Part shown: positions 10,754 through 21,222 of the stretch, in pieces
Layout of the letters: the number at the start of each line of letters is the position of its first letter
Position numbering within the stretch: position 1 is the stretch's first letter
Origin: Gentiana macrophylla
Lineage: Eukaryota > Streptophyta > Magnoliopsida > Gentianales > Gentianaceae
Direction: 5' to 3'
NCBI GenBank assembly: GCA_026214975.1
Contig: CM047806.1
Span: forward strand, 1,938,127 to 2,002,126
Length of the DNA stretch: 64,000 bases
Translations under genes and position numbers: made by a program
Notes under the pieces: model-generated
The model's database searches: none
What the model saw: only the letters and a program-made list of their open reading frames with translations
What the model was told of the DNA's origin: nothing

Positions 10754-13403
10754 ATGGCAACACAAGAAAGCTCATTTTCCTATCTTCTTCTTCTCTTTCT
10801 TGTTGTTGTTGTTGTTCAGACAAGAACCATAATTTCTGCTACCTTAAAACATGAATACATCTCAGCAATTGGTGATCCAGGTATGAAAAGAGATGGATTA
10901 AGGGTGGCTATTGAGTCTTGGAATCAGTGCAATGAAGTTGGAGAAGAAGCTCCAAATATGGGTAGCCCAAGAGCTGCTGATTGCTTTGATGTCTATAAAG
11001 CTTCACCTGAACCAGGAAAGGTTTTATTTTTATTTTATTTTTATTTTTATTTTTTTTTTAACAAAATATCAACATTCCCCCTTTTCTACTGCAAAATTAG
11101 ATTGTTCAAATCAAGAAAAATGAACCCTTTTGAGCTAAAAGTATCTGCATTTTGGAAAGGGGAAATCTTTAGATATCTGTTTGGTATAAAATATTTTAAT
11201 TATGCATCTTTCTCTCTTTCGGAAGATATGATAATTCAACATACCATTAGAGATTGAAAAAAAAAAAAAAAAAAAAAGGAAGTTCATGATTTAAAATCTA
11301 TGTAGTCTTCCCATTTATGAATTTTGTTGTATTCAACTGTGTAAAGTGTATTTTCTGACATTAGTTTTCAACGAAACGAAATTGCAGGGGTGAAAAATTG
11401 TTCTATATGTAATGCATATCCATATATGTTAGTCCATAGAGTAACAGAGGAAGATAACAAATTAGGTGTTGGGAAGCCTTTTCTTGGAGGTGACTCAGAT
11501 GCAGTAAATGACGTGGAACGCTATGCCGCCCAAAAAGAGCTTTATTTGGGGTATAAATGTCAAGTCGAAGACAAACCGAATCCATGGCAATTCTGGATGG
11601 TTATGTTAAAGAGTGGTAATATGGATACTTATGCAGCTAGGTGTCCTAAAAATGGACATAAAGTTGAACCCTTTGGACCAAATACTGAGTTCCCTTGTTT
11701 TGGTAAAGGGTGTATGAATCAACCTTTGATTTATCACAATTATACAAAATTACTAAATGGACCTTCAGGAACTACCTTGAAAGGTGGATATTATGGTACA
11801 TGGGATTTGAAGGCTAATCTGAGTTTGGGAAAACTGCAGAATGCTTCATATTATTCGGTAACATGGGAGAAAGAACTCGGAAAAGGGAGTTGGGTTTTTC
11901 ATCATTTGCTTCAAACTTCACCGAATTATCCATGGCTGATGCTTTACTTAAGATCGGATGCCACGAGAGGATTTTCGGGTGGGTACCATTACCCAACTAG
12001 GGGCATGTTGAAAATTGTGAGTAAATTATGTTCCAATTTCTTGATCATGCCTCTGTTTTTGTATATTTTGTTTTACAGTTATGAATACTTGGTCAAAAAA
12101 TTTGTGCCTCAAGTGTTTCGTATTTTAAACCGTTTCTTGCAGATTCCTGAATCGCCTCATTTCAAAGTGAGGTTCACTTTGAATGTGATCCGAGGGGGCG
12201 GTCCAAACAGCCAATTTTACTTAATGGACATGGGAAGTTGTTGGAAGAACAACGGCCTTCCATGTGACGGTGATGTAACCTCAGATGTCACAAGATATAG
12301 TGAAATGATACTCAACCCGGAAACATCCCCGTGGTGCAATGCAAACGATCACAAACTATGCCCTCCATACCACACGTTCCCGGATGGGACACGTGTCCAT
12401 CGAAATGACACTCTTCGTTTCCCTTATGACGCGTATCATTTGTATTGTGCCCCTGGAAATGGACAACATCTTGAATTGCCTAATCTTTTGTGTGATCCAT
12501 ATAGTAATCCTCAGCCTCAGGAGATAATGCAGATATTGCCTCATTCGGTTTGGGGGTATTATGGGTATCCTACTATAAAAGGGCAGGGCTGGATCGGTGA
12601 CCCGAGGACGTGGGAGCTCGATGTTGGAGGCTTATCACAATCCCTTTACTTTTACCAGGTTTTTTAAAATTCTCTTTTACTGATATATATTTTAAACTTA
12701 AGGGTATTTCTAAGTTACTTTATTTTCCCAACAACTTATCTTTTAGGAGAAACGGTAATTCAACGCTAAAGTTTCTCCGAATAGGGCATGTTGAATGGAT
12801 TATGGAGTCCCGATTCACCGATTTATAAGATTCTATTAAATAGACATTCAAGATTGATTCTTTTTTATGAATGCTTTAAATTTGATCAAACACATTCCCT
12901 GTGCTTATGTATGAATGCATCAAAGTTAGGATCTGAACAAAATTTTACTTGGTTTCAAAGCTAAGGATTGTATATATAAAAATAAAAATAAAAATTATGA
13001 GTGCCCTCCAGTAGTTAGATAAGAATCATTCTAGACATGTAGAAAAACATATTGGTAAAGATTTAACTGTAACTTGAAGTAAGATGCAACCCTTTAACTG
13101 CACCTTTTGTCTACCCTTTAACTTGAAGTAAATGTTCCTTTGGAGTTTTAGTTCAATTTAATGCTTAATTAACAAAAAGATTAACATACCAATATGTTCA
13201 GATTATGTTCTAATCATTATATATGGTCACATTCTTACTTTTGGTTGTTGAATTTGTTGCAGGATCCAGGGACAACACCAGCTAGGAGAAGATGGAGTTC
13301 TCTCGACTTAGGAACCGAAATCTTTAAAACTCCAAATCAAGTTGCAGAATGGACCGTCACTGATTTCGATGTTTTTGTTTTGAAAAAACAGCATTCGACG
13401 TGA
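10754..13403 (+). CDS. Secreted plant protein of unknown function (possibly DUF7705 family)
   Basis: Exons: 10754-11020, about 11388-12016, 12143-12658 and 13263-13403; the product is about 515 residues. Residues 1-30 look like a signal peptide (a run of Leu/Val, then a polar TR and ISA). Conserved-looking blocks: SPRAADCFDV, VTEEDNKLGVGKPF, YAAQKELYLG, NPWQFWMVMLKSGN, VIRGGGPNSQFYLMDMG, GWIGDPRTWELDVG and, near the C-terminus, NQVAEWTVTDFDV. Many Cys and N-glycosylation sequons fit an extracellular protein. I know this as a family conserved across plants without a known activity; the DUF number is from memory and unverified. Oddities: the first splice join breaks frame with the obvious sites (see findings), and intron 12017-12142 is 126 bases with no in-frame stop, so retaining it would add 42 residues. 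Confidence 0.8.
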
Positions 13404-13768
13404 AAGAACACAACACACGATTACGACCATCATTTTGTACGGACAAGTCCGAGTAGGAGCCCCCCCTGCAATTGTAAGAAAAAAGAGGAGAAAAAAAACA
13501 AGAAACATACAACAATGATAACATTCAACCATACATTGATGTTGATCATTTATTCTTATTACACAATATCTAGATTTTTCTTTCAACTTTTTTTTTTCTT
13601 TATAATAATGATATGTATTTGCAGAGTAAATTTGAGTGTATGAATCACAAGAATATAAAAACAATGGGAAAAAAAACCCAGGAAAATGCAGTCAATATGT
13701 TCCAATGTTGATGTACAGACTGAAAAACATTTGTTTTGCATTAGGAAATAAACATATCAAAAGTTGCA
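13404..13768. other. Shared 3' flank of two convergent genes
   Basis: The + gene ending at 13403 and the - F-box gene ending at 13769 converge here with 365 bases between stop codons. Candidate poly(A) signals are 'taataat' near 13602 (+) and minus-strand AT-rich runs near 13745. The transcripts may overlap. Confidence 0.5.
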
Positions 13769-14923
13769 CTAAAAACATGGAGTAAGCCAGGTGGATGGAG
13801 AAACTTTGCTCAACAACGGCTCTCCCGTATAAATTGATTCAATAGTTCCTGTTTCCAGATTATATACACCACTGTCAATGCCACCGCCGTTTGCTTCTTT
13901 AGAGGCATAAAAACTCCAATTATCGTCGGTGAAGTAAATACGATTGGCTTTGATCACTGTTCCAGGAAATCTTGAGGCATCCAAGGCGGTTGAGCAATTG
14001 TGGCCAAGGAACACAGCCATGCTTCCGAGGCTATAAATCTCCTTCCATGTGCCCATCACTATATCAACTTTATACACTTGAAATTTCGTAGTGATATAAG
14101 AGAAATCATCCACACCCCAAATCGGGGATGTTCTTGAAATAACGAGCAACGAGTCGTCAACAGTTTTGAGGATATATAATCTCTTCGAGTTAAAGTTTTG
14201 TACATAATCTGGGATCCTATTTGAGGGCATAAAATTTGTTACTATACGACTCTCTATTTGATTATCACTTCGAGAAAGGTTGAAGAACCAGACAACTCCT
14301 CGATCACACATGGCATAAAATTGTCCAGCGCCGTAGTACACAATATCACTATAAGCCCCACTTCCTTCATCAATCATATTCCATGCTTTATCCCCTAACC
14401 TCCAAAAAGCCAACTCCATAAAGCCTCCACCTATGACCATCAAAACAAAGTCCGAAGTCTCATTTGGCCTTGATGAAAGCGCCGCCTTTTCGAAAAAACC
14501 ATACTCATCCATCACGACATCGTCGTATCCTGGAAAGGTGTTTTGATGTGGTAAGGGAATCTCGGTGCCGGTAAAAGGTTCTAACAGGCTCATGCTACCA
14601 TCAACTTGGCTCACTAGTAACCATCCCAATGATTCTAAGCACTTTTTGCTTCTAAACTTGGGAACTTTAACAGAAGCCACAATTGATTCACCCTCAACCA
14701 AACTATAAAACTCACGGGTATCATCGTCATTACCATCTCTAACAGAAAGCATCAGATAAGGGGTCCGTTGCCGCAACCGTAGACCCTCAAAATAATCCTC
14801 CATTACAACAACAGCACGCAAGGACTTGGAAACGCTTCTAAAAGAAGTGAAATCTTCGAGCTTTTTTAGTTGCTTGGCTATTTCCGGCAGTATGTCGTAT
14901 GGAAGATCAGACAAAACAACCAT
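13769..14923 (-). CDS. F-box protein, SKIP23-like, with KIB/DUF295 domain (copy 1, intact)
   Basis: 384 residues in one coding exon. Residues 4-45 (LSDLPYDILPEIAKQLKKLEDFTSFRSVSKSLR, seen in parts) form the F-box, which in plants docks SKP1/ASK in SCF ubiquitin ligases. The rest is a DUF295-type region built on beta-propeller-like repeats: LMLSVRDG, SLLEPFTGTEIPLP, SSRPNETSDFVLMVI, GDKAWNMID, YGAGQFYAMC, VYKVDIVMGTWKEIYSLG and DASRFPGTVIKANRIYFTDD. The C-terminus ends PSTWLTPCF. The substrate is unknown. The sequence ccaaggaaATGG gives a good start. A 5'-UTR intron (14944-15887) is supported by a tttgtag acceptor just upstream of the ATG and a GAG|GTAAAA donor. Two close paralogues at 38524-39694 and 45367-46541 are broken, so this is probably the working copy. 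Confidence 0.9.
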   Translation of the reverse strand: MVVLSDLPYDILPEIAKQLKKLEDFTSFRSVSKSLRAVVVMEDYFEGLRLRQRTPYLMLSVRDGNDDDTREFYSLVEGESIVASVKVPKFRSKKCLESLGWLLVSQVDGSMSLLEPFTGTEIPLPHQNTFPGYDDVVMDEYGFFEKAALSSRPNETSDFVLMVIGGGFMELAFWRLGDKAWNMIDEGSGAYSDIVYYGAGQFYAMCDRGVVWFFNLSRSDNQIESRIVTNFMPSNRIPDYVQNFNSKRLYILKTVDDSLLVISRTSPIWGVDDFSYITTKFQVYKVDIVMGTWKEIYSLGSMAVFLGHNCSTALDASRFPGTVIKANRIYFTDDNWSFYASKEANGGGIDSGVYNLETGTIESIYTGEPLLSKVSPSTWLTPCF

Positions 14924-14943
14924 TTCCTTGGCATGAGACTAAT

Positions 14944-15887
14944 CTACAAAGTAAGAAATTAATGGGAACCACAACCAATCACTTAGCAAACAGGTCTATT
15001 GAAACAATCCAGGGCTCACCAAAATCATCTAAAACTTCCAACAAAAAACAAGATCTTAAAAAAAGGTTTATCGTGTTCTTAGGGTATATGCCAATAATAA
15101 ATACACTTTCAAAGACAATTGTACATCAATCGTTTCTCGAGGGAAGCTATAATCGGGAGACAGGGTGACACAACCAATGCTAATAGAGAAAAGAGTAATA
15201 TAGAGACACAACCGCTATGACACAACGAATGCCACATCGTGCATCTACACCATTGATCATGATTGAGTAATGATGATCAATGAGTCTATATTAGAAATCA
15301 ACGGTGTAGATACACGTTATGTCACAACGGTTGTGTCCGTATTACTGCTCTAGAGAAAAACTCATGAACGCGTCAGCCTCTTTGACCAAATTAAAAATAA
15401 AAGCTAGTAAAGAGAGCAAAACCAGAAACTTAAAAAGTCAAAATAAGACATGCTCGATAACAAACTTTGAAATAACATTAATATTAAGGGAGGTCAAACC
15501 ATATAACTAATGCAATTAAACTATTAAAAATATATATGTAAATCTCTGGAATAACAAATGACATGAAAGAAAACTAGTAAATATATAAGTAAATCACTCT
15601 AGACATCCATACTCATCATCTTTGGTCTCCCCAGTCAATGACACGTCGTATAAGTGACTTATCATGCAAGATAAACACATATTAACACATATCTTAATCA
15701 CATAATTTATTAAAAAACAGTCTCATAATCTAAACAAGGAAAACGACATCTAATAAATATCTCCACGAATTTATCTAAGATAGATTAACAACAAAACACA
15801 GATTTAACAATAAAACTATAAAAATTCGAAACTAGGGTTTTAAAACACCTAGTTCTAGCTAAAGGAGGAGAATAACCAGATTTTTAC
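14944..15887 (-). other. 5'-UTR intron of F-box copy 1
   Basis: Minus-strand donor GAG|GTAAAA at 15888/15887 and acceptor tttgtag ending at 14944. The same acceptor (tttgtag|att) precedes the start codon of the paralogue at 45367, which supports the assignment. The leader exon would run from 15888 to about 16060. The intron carries the MITE at 15193-15350. Confidence 0.6.
15193..15350. mobile_element. MITE with a 9 bp target duplication (Mutator-like)
   Basis: A perfect direct repeat tagagaaaa flanks it (15184-15192 and 15351-15359). The ends are inverted repeats: GAGTAATATAGAGACACAACCG against GAGCAGTAATACGGACACAACCG. The middle pairs around 'catctacaccattgat' and 'aatcaacggtgtagat'. A 9 bp duplication is typical of the Mutator superfamily. 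It lies inside the F-box 5'-UTR intron. Confidence 0.8.
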
Positions 15888-16183
15888 CTCAACACTACGT
15901 ATACACGATGACGATAGATTGACTTTCTCGATTAGATCTTCGTCTTGATCGATGAATTCTACGAAGAACGCATGAAAGAAGACACTTTTCTCTTTACTTG
16001 TGTGATAGAAGCCGACTTAGGACTTCATAATAGAGGGAACAATAAAAAGCTTCTGCGTGTTTGTGTGTGTTGACAAGAAAGAAAAATTGCTGCTTCCTTA
16101 ATTAAAATTAGGAAAAAACAATTTAAGGAAAAAGATAAAGGTATCCTAATTAATTATTATTATAATTATTATTTATTTTTTTA

Positions 16184-16188
<5 letters not shown>

Positions 16189-16224
<36 letters not shown>
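16189..16224. repeat. (TTA)n microsatellite
   Basis: About twelve TTA units inside a longer AT-only tract (about 16147-16224). Confidence 0.9.
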
Positions 16225-16225
<1 letters not shown>

Positions 16226-16639
16226 TACAATGAGAGAAAGAACACTACAACTATATACCACCACCATATTAATGGACAAACACACCACATAAATGTGCCT
16301 ACAACTTTTCTAAGGAGGAAAATATGTTTGGGGACTCTCAAATTGCCTCCAAGAGGGTTTCAACATGAGACCTTCTGGTTTCCTAAAGTGAAAAGATTAG
16401 TTAAATAATTATAATCAATAGGTCAAAATAGAAAAGACCGGATTTAAACACCAACAAGGTATCACCCTAGAGGTTTCACTAGGCTATAAAAATGGCTTGA
16501 GACTGGGGTTTGAGCACCGTTAAGGGCAAAAATAGTGTGTGTAAAAATCTTTTGTTTCCGTTAAAAAAAGAATACCGGATTTATACATAGTAAAATGAAT
16601 ACCTCTTATAAGAAATACCGGTGGTTACACTAATAATAT

Positions 16640-16931
16640 TACTACCTCCGTCCCACAAAAAAGGTATGTCCACCTTTTTAAAATAAATTGTCATAAAAAG
16701 TGTCCATTTAAAAAACCAATACATCATTTAATACACTTTTTCCATACATACCCCTATCATAACATTTAATGCTTATATATTCATTTCATATTACAAAAGA
16801 GTATTCATTATTTGATATAGGGGTATATAACTATATATGTCTATTACTACTTAAAATACAATACATTAATTGTTTTCTTAATCTATGTGCACCACAAAAA
16901 GATGACGCTTTTTATGGGACGGATGTAGTAT
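16640..16931. mobile_element. Stowaway/Mariner-type MITE
   Basis: Ends are TACTACCTCCGTCCCA and, reversed, TACTACATCCGTCCCA, with TA at both borders. CTCCGTCCC termini and TA targets are the hallmark of plant Stowaway elements. The body is AT-rich and non-coding. Confidence 0.85.
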
Positions 16932-16984
16932 TAGGCTAGCAAGAAAGTTTGATGCATGATTAACTGGGCATGGGCCACATTCTT

Positions 16985-17061
16985 CTGGTGTAAGTGGTGG
17001 TCGGGGCACTCACCCCCTGACGATGTTCTTTTCCTATGTTTCGCGGATTTGGTTGAATAAG
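16985..17061. repeat. 77 bp direct repeat, left copy
   Basis: Partner at 17372-17449: both read gtaagtggtggt.ggggcac, then 'ccccgac.atg' and 'tcttttc.tatgtttcgcgg', and end in 'tttggttgaata'. The Stowaway-like MITE lies between the copies. Confidence 0.75.
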
Positions 17062-17290
17062 TACTCTCTCCGTCCTATAATATAAGGCATTTTGGCCGAA
17101 ATCTCATAACTAAATTACTTTCTAATATTTCAAGGCAAAATATTGTATTATTTTCTGGGACTAACTGATAATATTGTATTGTTTAGTGAAAGTAAAAAAA
17201 ATGCATTTAATATTGCATTGAAGTGTAAGAACACCTTATATTCGAGGACAAAGTCAAAAAGATAAAATGTGATATATTGCGGGACGAAGG

Positions 17291-17294
<4 letters not shown>
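17062..17294. mobile_element. Second Stowaway-like MITE
   Basis: Starts gtactctctccgtcctataat and ends, reversed, actcccttcgtcccgcaatat. It is followed by a long T-run (17294-17326) that may have grown after insertion. Confidence 0.7.
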
Positions 17295-17326
<32 letters not shown>

Positions 17327-17371
17327 CACTTAAAAAAAAAACTTTTCCAGTAATCATAAAAGGCATTGTTC

Positions 17372-17449
17372 TACTGTAAGTGGTGGTTGGGGCACTAGCC
17401 CCCGACCATGATCTTTTCATATGTTTCGCGGGTTTGGTTGAATAAATAT
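17372..17449. repeat. 77 bp direct repeat, right copy
   Basis: Right partner of 16985-17061, with a few substitutions. Too long for a target duplication, so a local duplication took place before or with the MITE insertion. Confidence 0.75.
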
Positions 17450-17707
17450 TTTTTTTCCACTTAAATAAAACCTAATCATAAAAGTTACATCACGATGCTA
17501 AATAAAATTCACTCAATGACCAAATTTTGTTCACATAAAATGATCATGGATTCTCCGACTGTCAACGACCGTATCGGTGTACTAACAACCTGTGCAGTAT
17601 AGTAAAATCTATCTTGGAAAAGTCGATTCTGAAGTCAAAGCCCGACTACTAGTAAGTTCATTGTGAGAATCGACTTTAGGAAAATCGTTTTTTTTTTTTT
17701 TGGCTCT

Positions 17708-18725
17708 TGATGAGAGACAAATTAATGATCATTATTACGACATTTTACCCCAATATTGATACCACTTTGAGCATTATTGTACCAATTTAAGTCAATAATT
17801 ACTTAATTTTATCCAAATGTACAAGTAGTAAATATTATATAAATTATTGTATTTTACTAGGTTTTATACTGGTTTAGTGATATGTGATAAAAATATGATA
17901 AAAATTACTATATTTTATAAACGTTTTATTTTTCACTATTATGTTAAAACTAAAAATATCATAACTAAAGACTGTAATATTAACCTAAAAAGAGTCAGTA
18001 AAATTCAACGCAGATTTCTGAACTTTTATTGTCAGATTTACTCGCGGTTCGTTTCTTTGTATTCAGGTAAGAAAGATAAGATTTACTACGGAGACAGAAC
18101 TAAAGACTGGATAACGAGACGAGAGTTTTGCCTGACTGAAGAAGGACTACTTGGAGCCCAAGGCCATCAAAATATTCCATGTAACGACATGTTTTGAGCC
18201 TAAAAAGATGTATTTTGATGGATGGGAGAATGTGCCATAAGCTAACGAGTTCAAACGGATCAATTGTCCTGAATGCTTCTACCGTAAAATATCTACGACA
18301 GACATTTGACCCAACTTAGAGGCATTTTCTGGGAAAGAGTTATTCATAAAAGTTGTAGATATTCAAATGAAATTTCTAACGCATTTTGAATCACGTCAAT
18401 TGGAGGTCTACAACTCAAGTTATGGTCGTTTTACCAAACAGCTGTGAAGAATCTTTATAAATCGTCAAACGTCGCAAAAGAGCTTTTACCGGCGCAAGCC
18501 GGCCCTTTAGCGGCGCACGCCGGAAAAATGCAGATTTTTGCCCAATTTGATGCATGTTACTTGCAATGATGATCAATATTCCCTAAAAATCCTCCCACAT
18601 GCTATATCTACCTATATATACTCCCCCATTTCCATCTCTTCTTCTGGCCCCCTTCTTTCCCATTTTTTTTTCTTCTTTCTCGTCCCTCCTCTTCTTCTTC
18701 TTTTTATTTTTTTTTGCAAACACTT

Positions 18726-18796
<71 letters not shown>

Positions 18797-20107
18797 GCCC
18801 CATATATATGTATCTATACATATATATCTTCTCCTCCTCTTTCTCTTCTTCTTCCATTTCCCCTCTTCTTCCATCTCCTTTCTTCTCTTTTCTTGTTTTG
18901 GGCCCTTATATATACATATGTCTATGTATGTATATATATGTTTATGTGTATAAATAAATAGAGTAGTATCGTTGTAATGCTTTGATTTATTATCGAGGAT
19001 TGTTGTCTCGGAAGCCGTTGTTACTTTCACGAGGATTAGGCTCCGATTCAGCAGTTATAATCGATAATTTTCTAATGTTATTATGTTTATTATTTCTATC
19101 TATTTAAATACATATATATATTAGTAGTAGTAATATTAGCCAAGATATGTAATTGAACTATTTTAATCTTTTTGGTAAAATGGATGATCGACTCTGATAA
19201 TAATGATTAAAACCAATTATAATGAATCTCTTTCTATTTACACTTAAATGTACGGATAGAAAAACCGGAGGGTAAAAATGGCCGAGTGAAAACGTGACAA
19301 CGGAATCCTATTTCCTACCCGGGGGCAGATTTGTCTTGGGAAAGATGAATCTTATTAAATTTATGCTCAAGATCGTAATAATGTTAAAATCAACGGTTTC
19401 ATTGAAACTAACACCGGAAAGTTAAATCGATCCGCCTGACAACCGGAGCCTTTTGAATAACATCGGCCGTCTGACAAACGGAATAACCTCTTTTATCCGG
19501 GGTAGATTTGTACTGCAATTGCTGTTCGAGACTAACCGAGATTAGCATGGGGGGCGTTGTGGAGATTAAACTAATGACAATTTGACATATGACAATTTCA
19601 TACGCTCGTGTGAGGAGGAGTTGTCTAGCTTAGAGTACACCGGTTCATATATAATTGACCTCCTTGCATCAAGGAAAAGATCACATCTCATTTATTAACT
19701 AAAAGAGATCATGGTTTAATAACATTATCTTGGTTAGTTTCTATATATTATATTAGTTTCTATACATTATATTAGTATTTATATTATATATATCTATATA
19801 TCTATATATATATTTATGTCTATGTATCTATATATGTATTTATATATTTATATATATATATATCTGTATATCTATATAAGTATTTATTTACTGCTTTACT
19901 AACAATCTAACTACTAGCATAATCTAACCCGATAAAATGGTAAAAACTGCGACTTAGATCGAGTTAATAATAGCTTCTTGGTGTTTAACCACACTTTGAA
20001 TTATGCCTTCATTTCCCTGAGGATACGACCTGACTCACCAGACTAGCACTACAATTTGACCCGGTACACTGCCGGTAAGGATTGTATAGCCTAGAAAACG
20101 TCCGTCA
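17708..20107 (+). repeat. 5' LTR of the gypsy element
   Basis: 2400 bp, TG..CA. Contains a long (TA)n tract (about 18728-18780), pyrimidine-rich runs on both sides of it and a second AT-repeat zone near 19790-19880. Reading frames over the (TA)n tract give Tyr-Ile polymers and are not genes. It matches 23023-25353 plus 30512-30592, with many small indels. Confidence 0.9.
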
Positions 20108-20113
20108 GCTTTC

Positions 20114-20131
20114 TGGCGCCGTTGCCGGGGA
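20114..20131 (+). other. Primer-binding site of the gypsy element
   Basis: TGGCGCCGTTGCCGGGGA, six bases after the LTR. This is the site type reported for Athila-like elements and fits the 3' end of tRNA-Asp; the tRNA assignment is from memory. Confidence 0.75.
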
Positions 20132-20452
20132 AATGACGCTAATTCATTGTGTTCGAATGGTTTCTACTTGTATTAGCTCAAAATTCTCGAGGATAAGTCA
20201 ACACTCTTCTTATCACATTTCTTTTTTATTTTTTTTTGTTGGTACCTACCTTCTTTTAGTTACCAATTTTCTTCGTCTACAAAATTCGAGCATTTTCTAT
20301 TTTCGATAGTTGATGACCAGAAGTGGTAAGGCCCCACTCACTCCTTATAAGCCTGACATAAACACGAAAGGCAGTTAAGAGCAGAGAGTAAACGAGGTCA
20401 TATCAATCAGGGAAATCCTGACCAAGGATCATCTTCAAATCGAAATAAGAAA

Positions 20453-21222
20453 ATGGCCGCTGAGAGTAAGGATGAGGAATGGGTCAAGGTTCCTAAAATA
20501 TTGAAAAATCCAAGAATGGGTAGGACCTTGTTCAATGAGCAGGTTAAAAAGGAATCAAGTTTGAAAGGGCCAATTCAAACCGAACCTTATCCGGCTCAAC
20601 CCAAATTCACCTCGGTTCAATCTGATAGGGTAGCACCATATCCAGTGCATATTTTGAAAAAGAAGGTACTGAATGATGACACACAATGTCCTCAAATGCA
20701 CAATCATTCAAGGAAGCTTCACCATCTTCGTCTAACGATAAGGGTAAGTGAGGTATACATTCTAACCCTACTTTAATTGATTTTGAATTACTTCCCTATC
20801 CCCCGAAAAAGGAAATCAAAGAGATGAAGTTGGATAAGAAGTATGCACGTTTTCTTGACACTTTTCGGCACTTAACTATTAATATCCCTTTCATCGATGT
20901 TTGTAAGGGAGAGCTTAGTTTGGCAGTGAGTGATGAGCGCGTTGTCTTCAACATTTACAATTCATTGAAATATCCATGCACTACACTAAAATCTAGTTCT
21001 TGTGTGAACACTTTGTGTCCCCTTGTTGTGGATCGTACTAACACGCAGGTAATTGAAGAAGATGACTTCAGCAATAATATGAAAGCTCGCAAACCCAAAG
21101 CTCGAAAATCAAAGGAAAAGGTCAAGAATCGCTTGGATTGGTGGAAATTGTCTGCTCTATGTTGGAGACCGGTATTAAAGATGGATACGGTGCGCGAGGA
21201 TGACCCACCACCTGTGCATTAA
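20453..21222 (+). pseudogene. Gag-pol remnant of the Athila-like element
   Basis: Two frames remain: 20453-20776 (lysine- and proline-rich, no clear match) and 20824-21222. The second starts KKYARFLDTFRHLTINIPF, which resembles the segment just before the protease in Athila/Tat polyproteins. It then jumps to GELSLAVSDERVVFNIYNSLKYP, which resembles the segment after the protease. The catalytic aspartate region (CDLGASINLMP-like in relatives) is absent between them. Inferred: an in-frame deletion removed the protease, and a larger one removed RT, RNase H and integrase. No function is expected. Confidence 0.65.

Noticed and set aside
13194..13664. Frames overlapping the last exon of the secreted-protein gene
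   Set aside because: Wrong frame or strand; the true last exon is 13263-13403.
18583..19030. Several overlapping frames on both strands rich in Tyr-Ile repeats (also 23895-24268)
   Set aside because: They are translations of (TA)n, (CA)n and pyrimidine tracts inside the gypsy LTRs, not genes.
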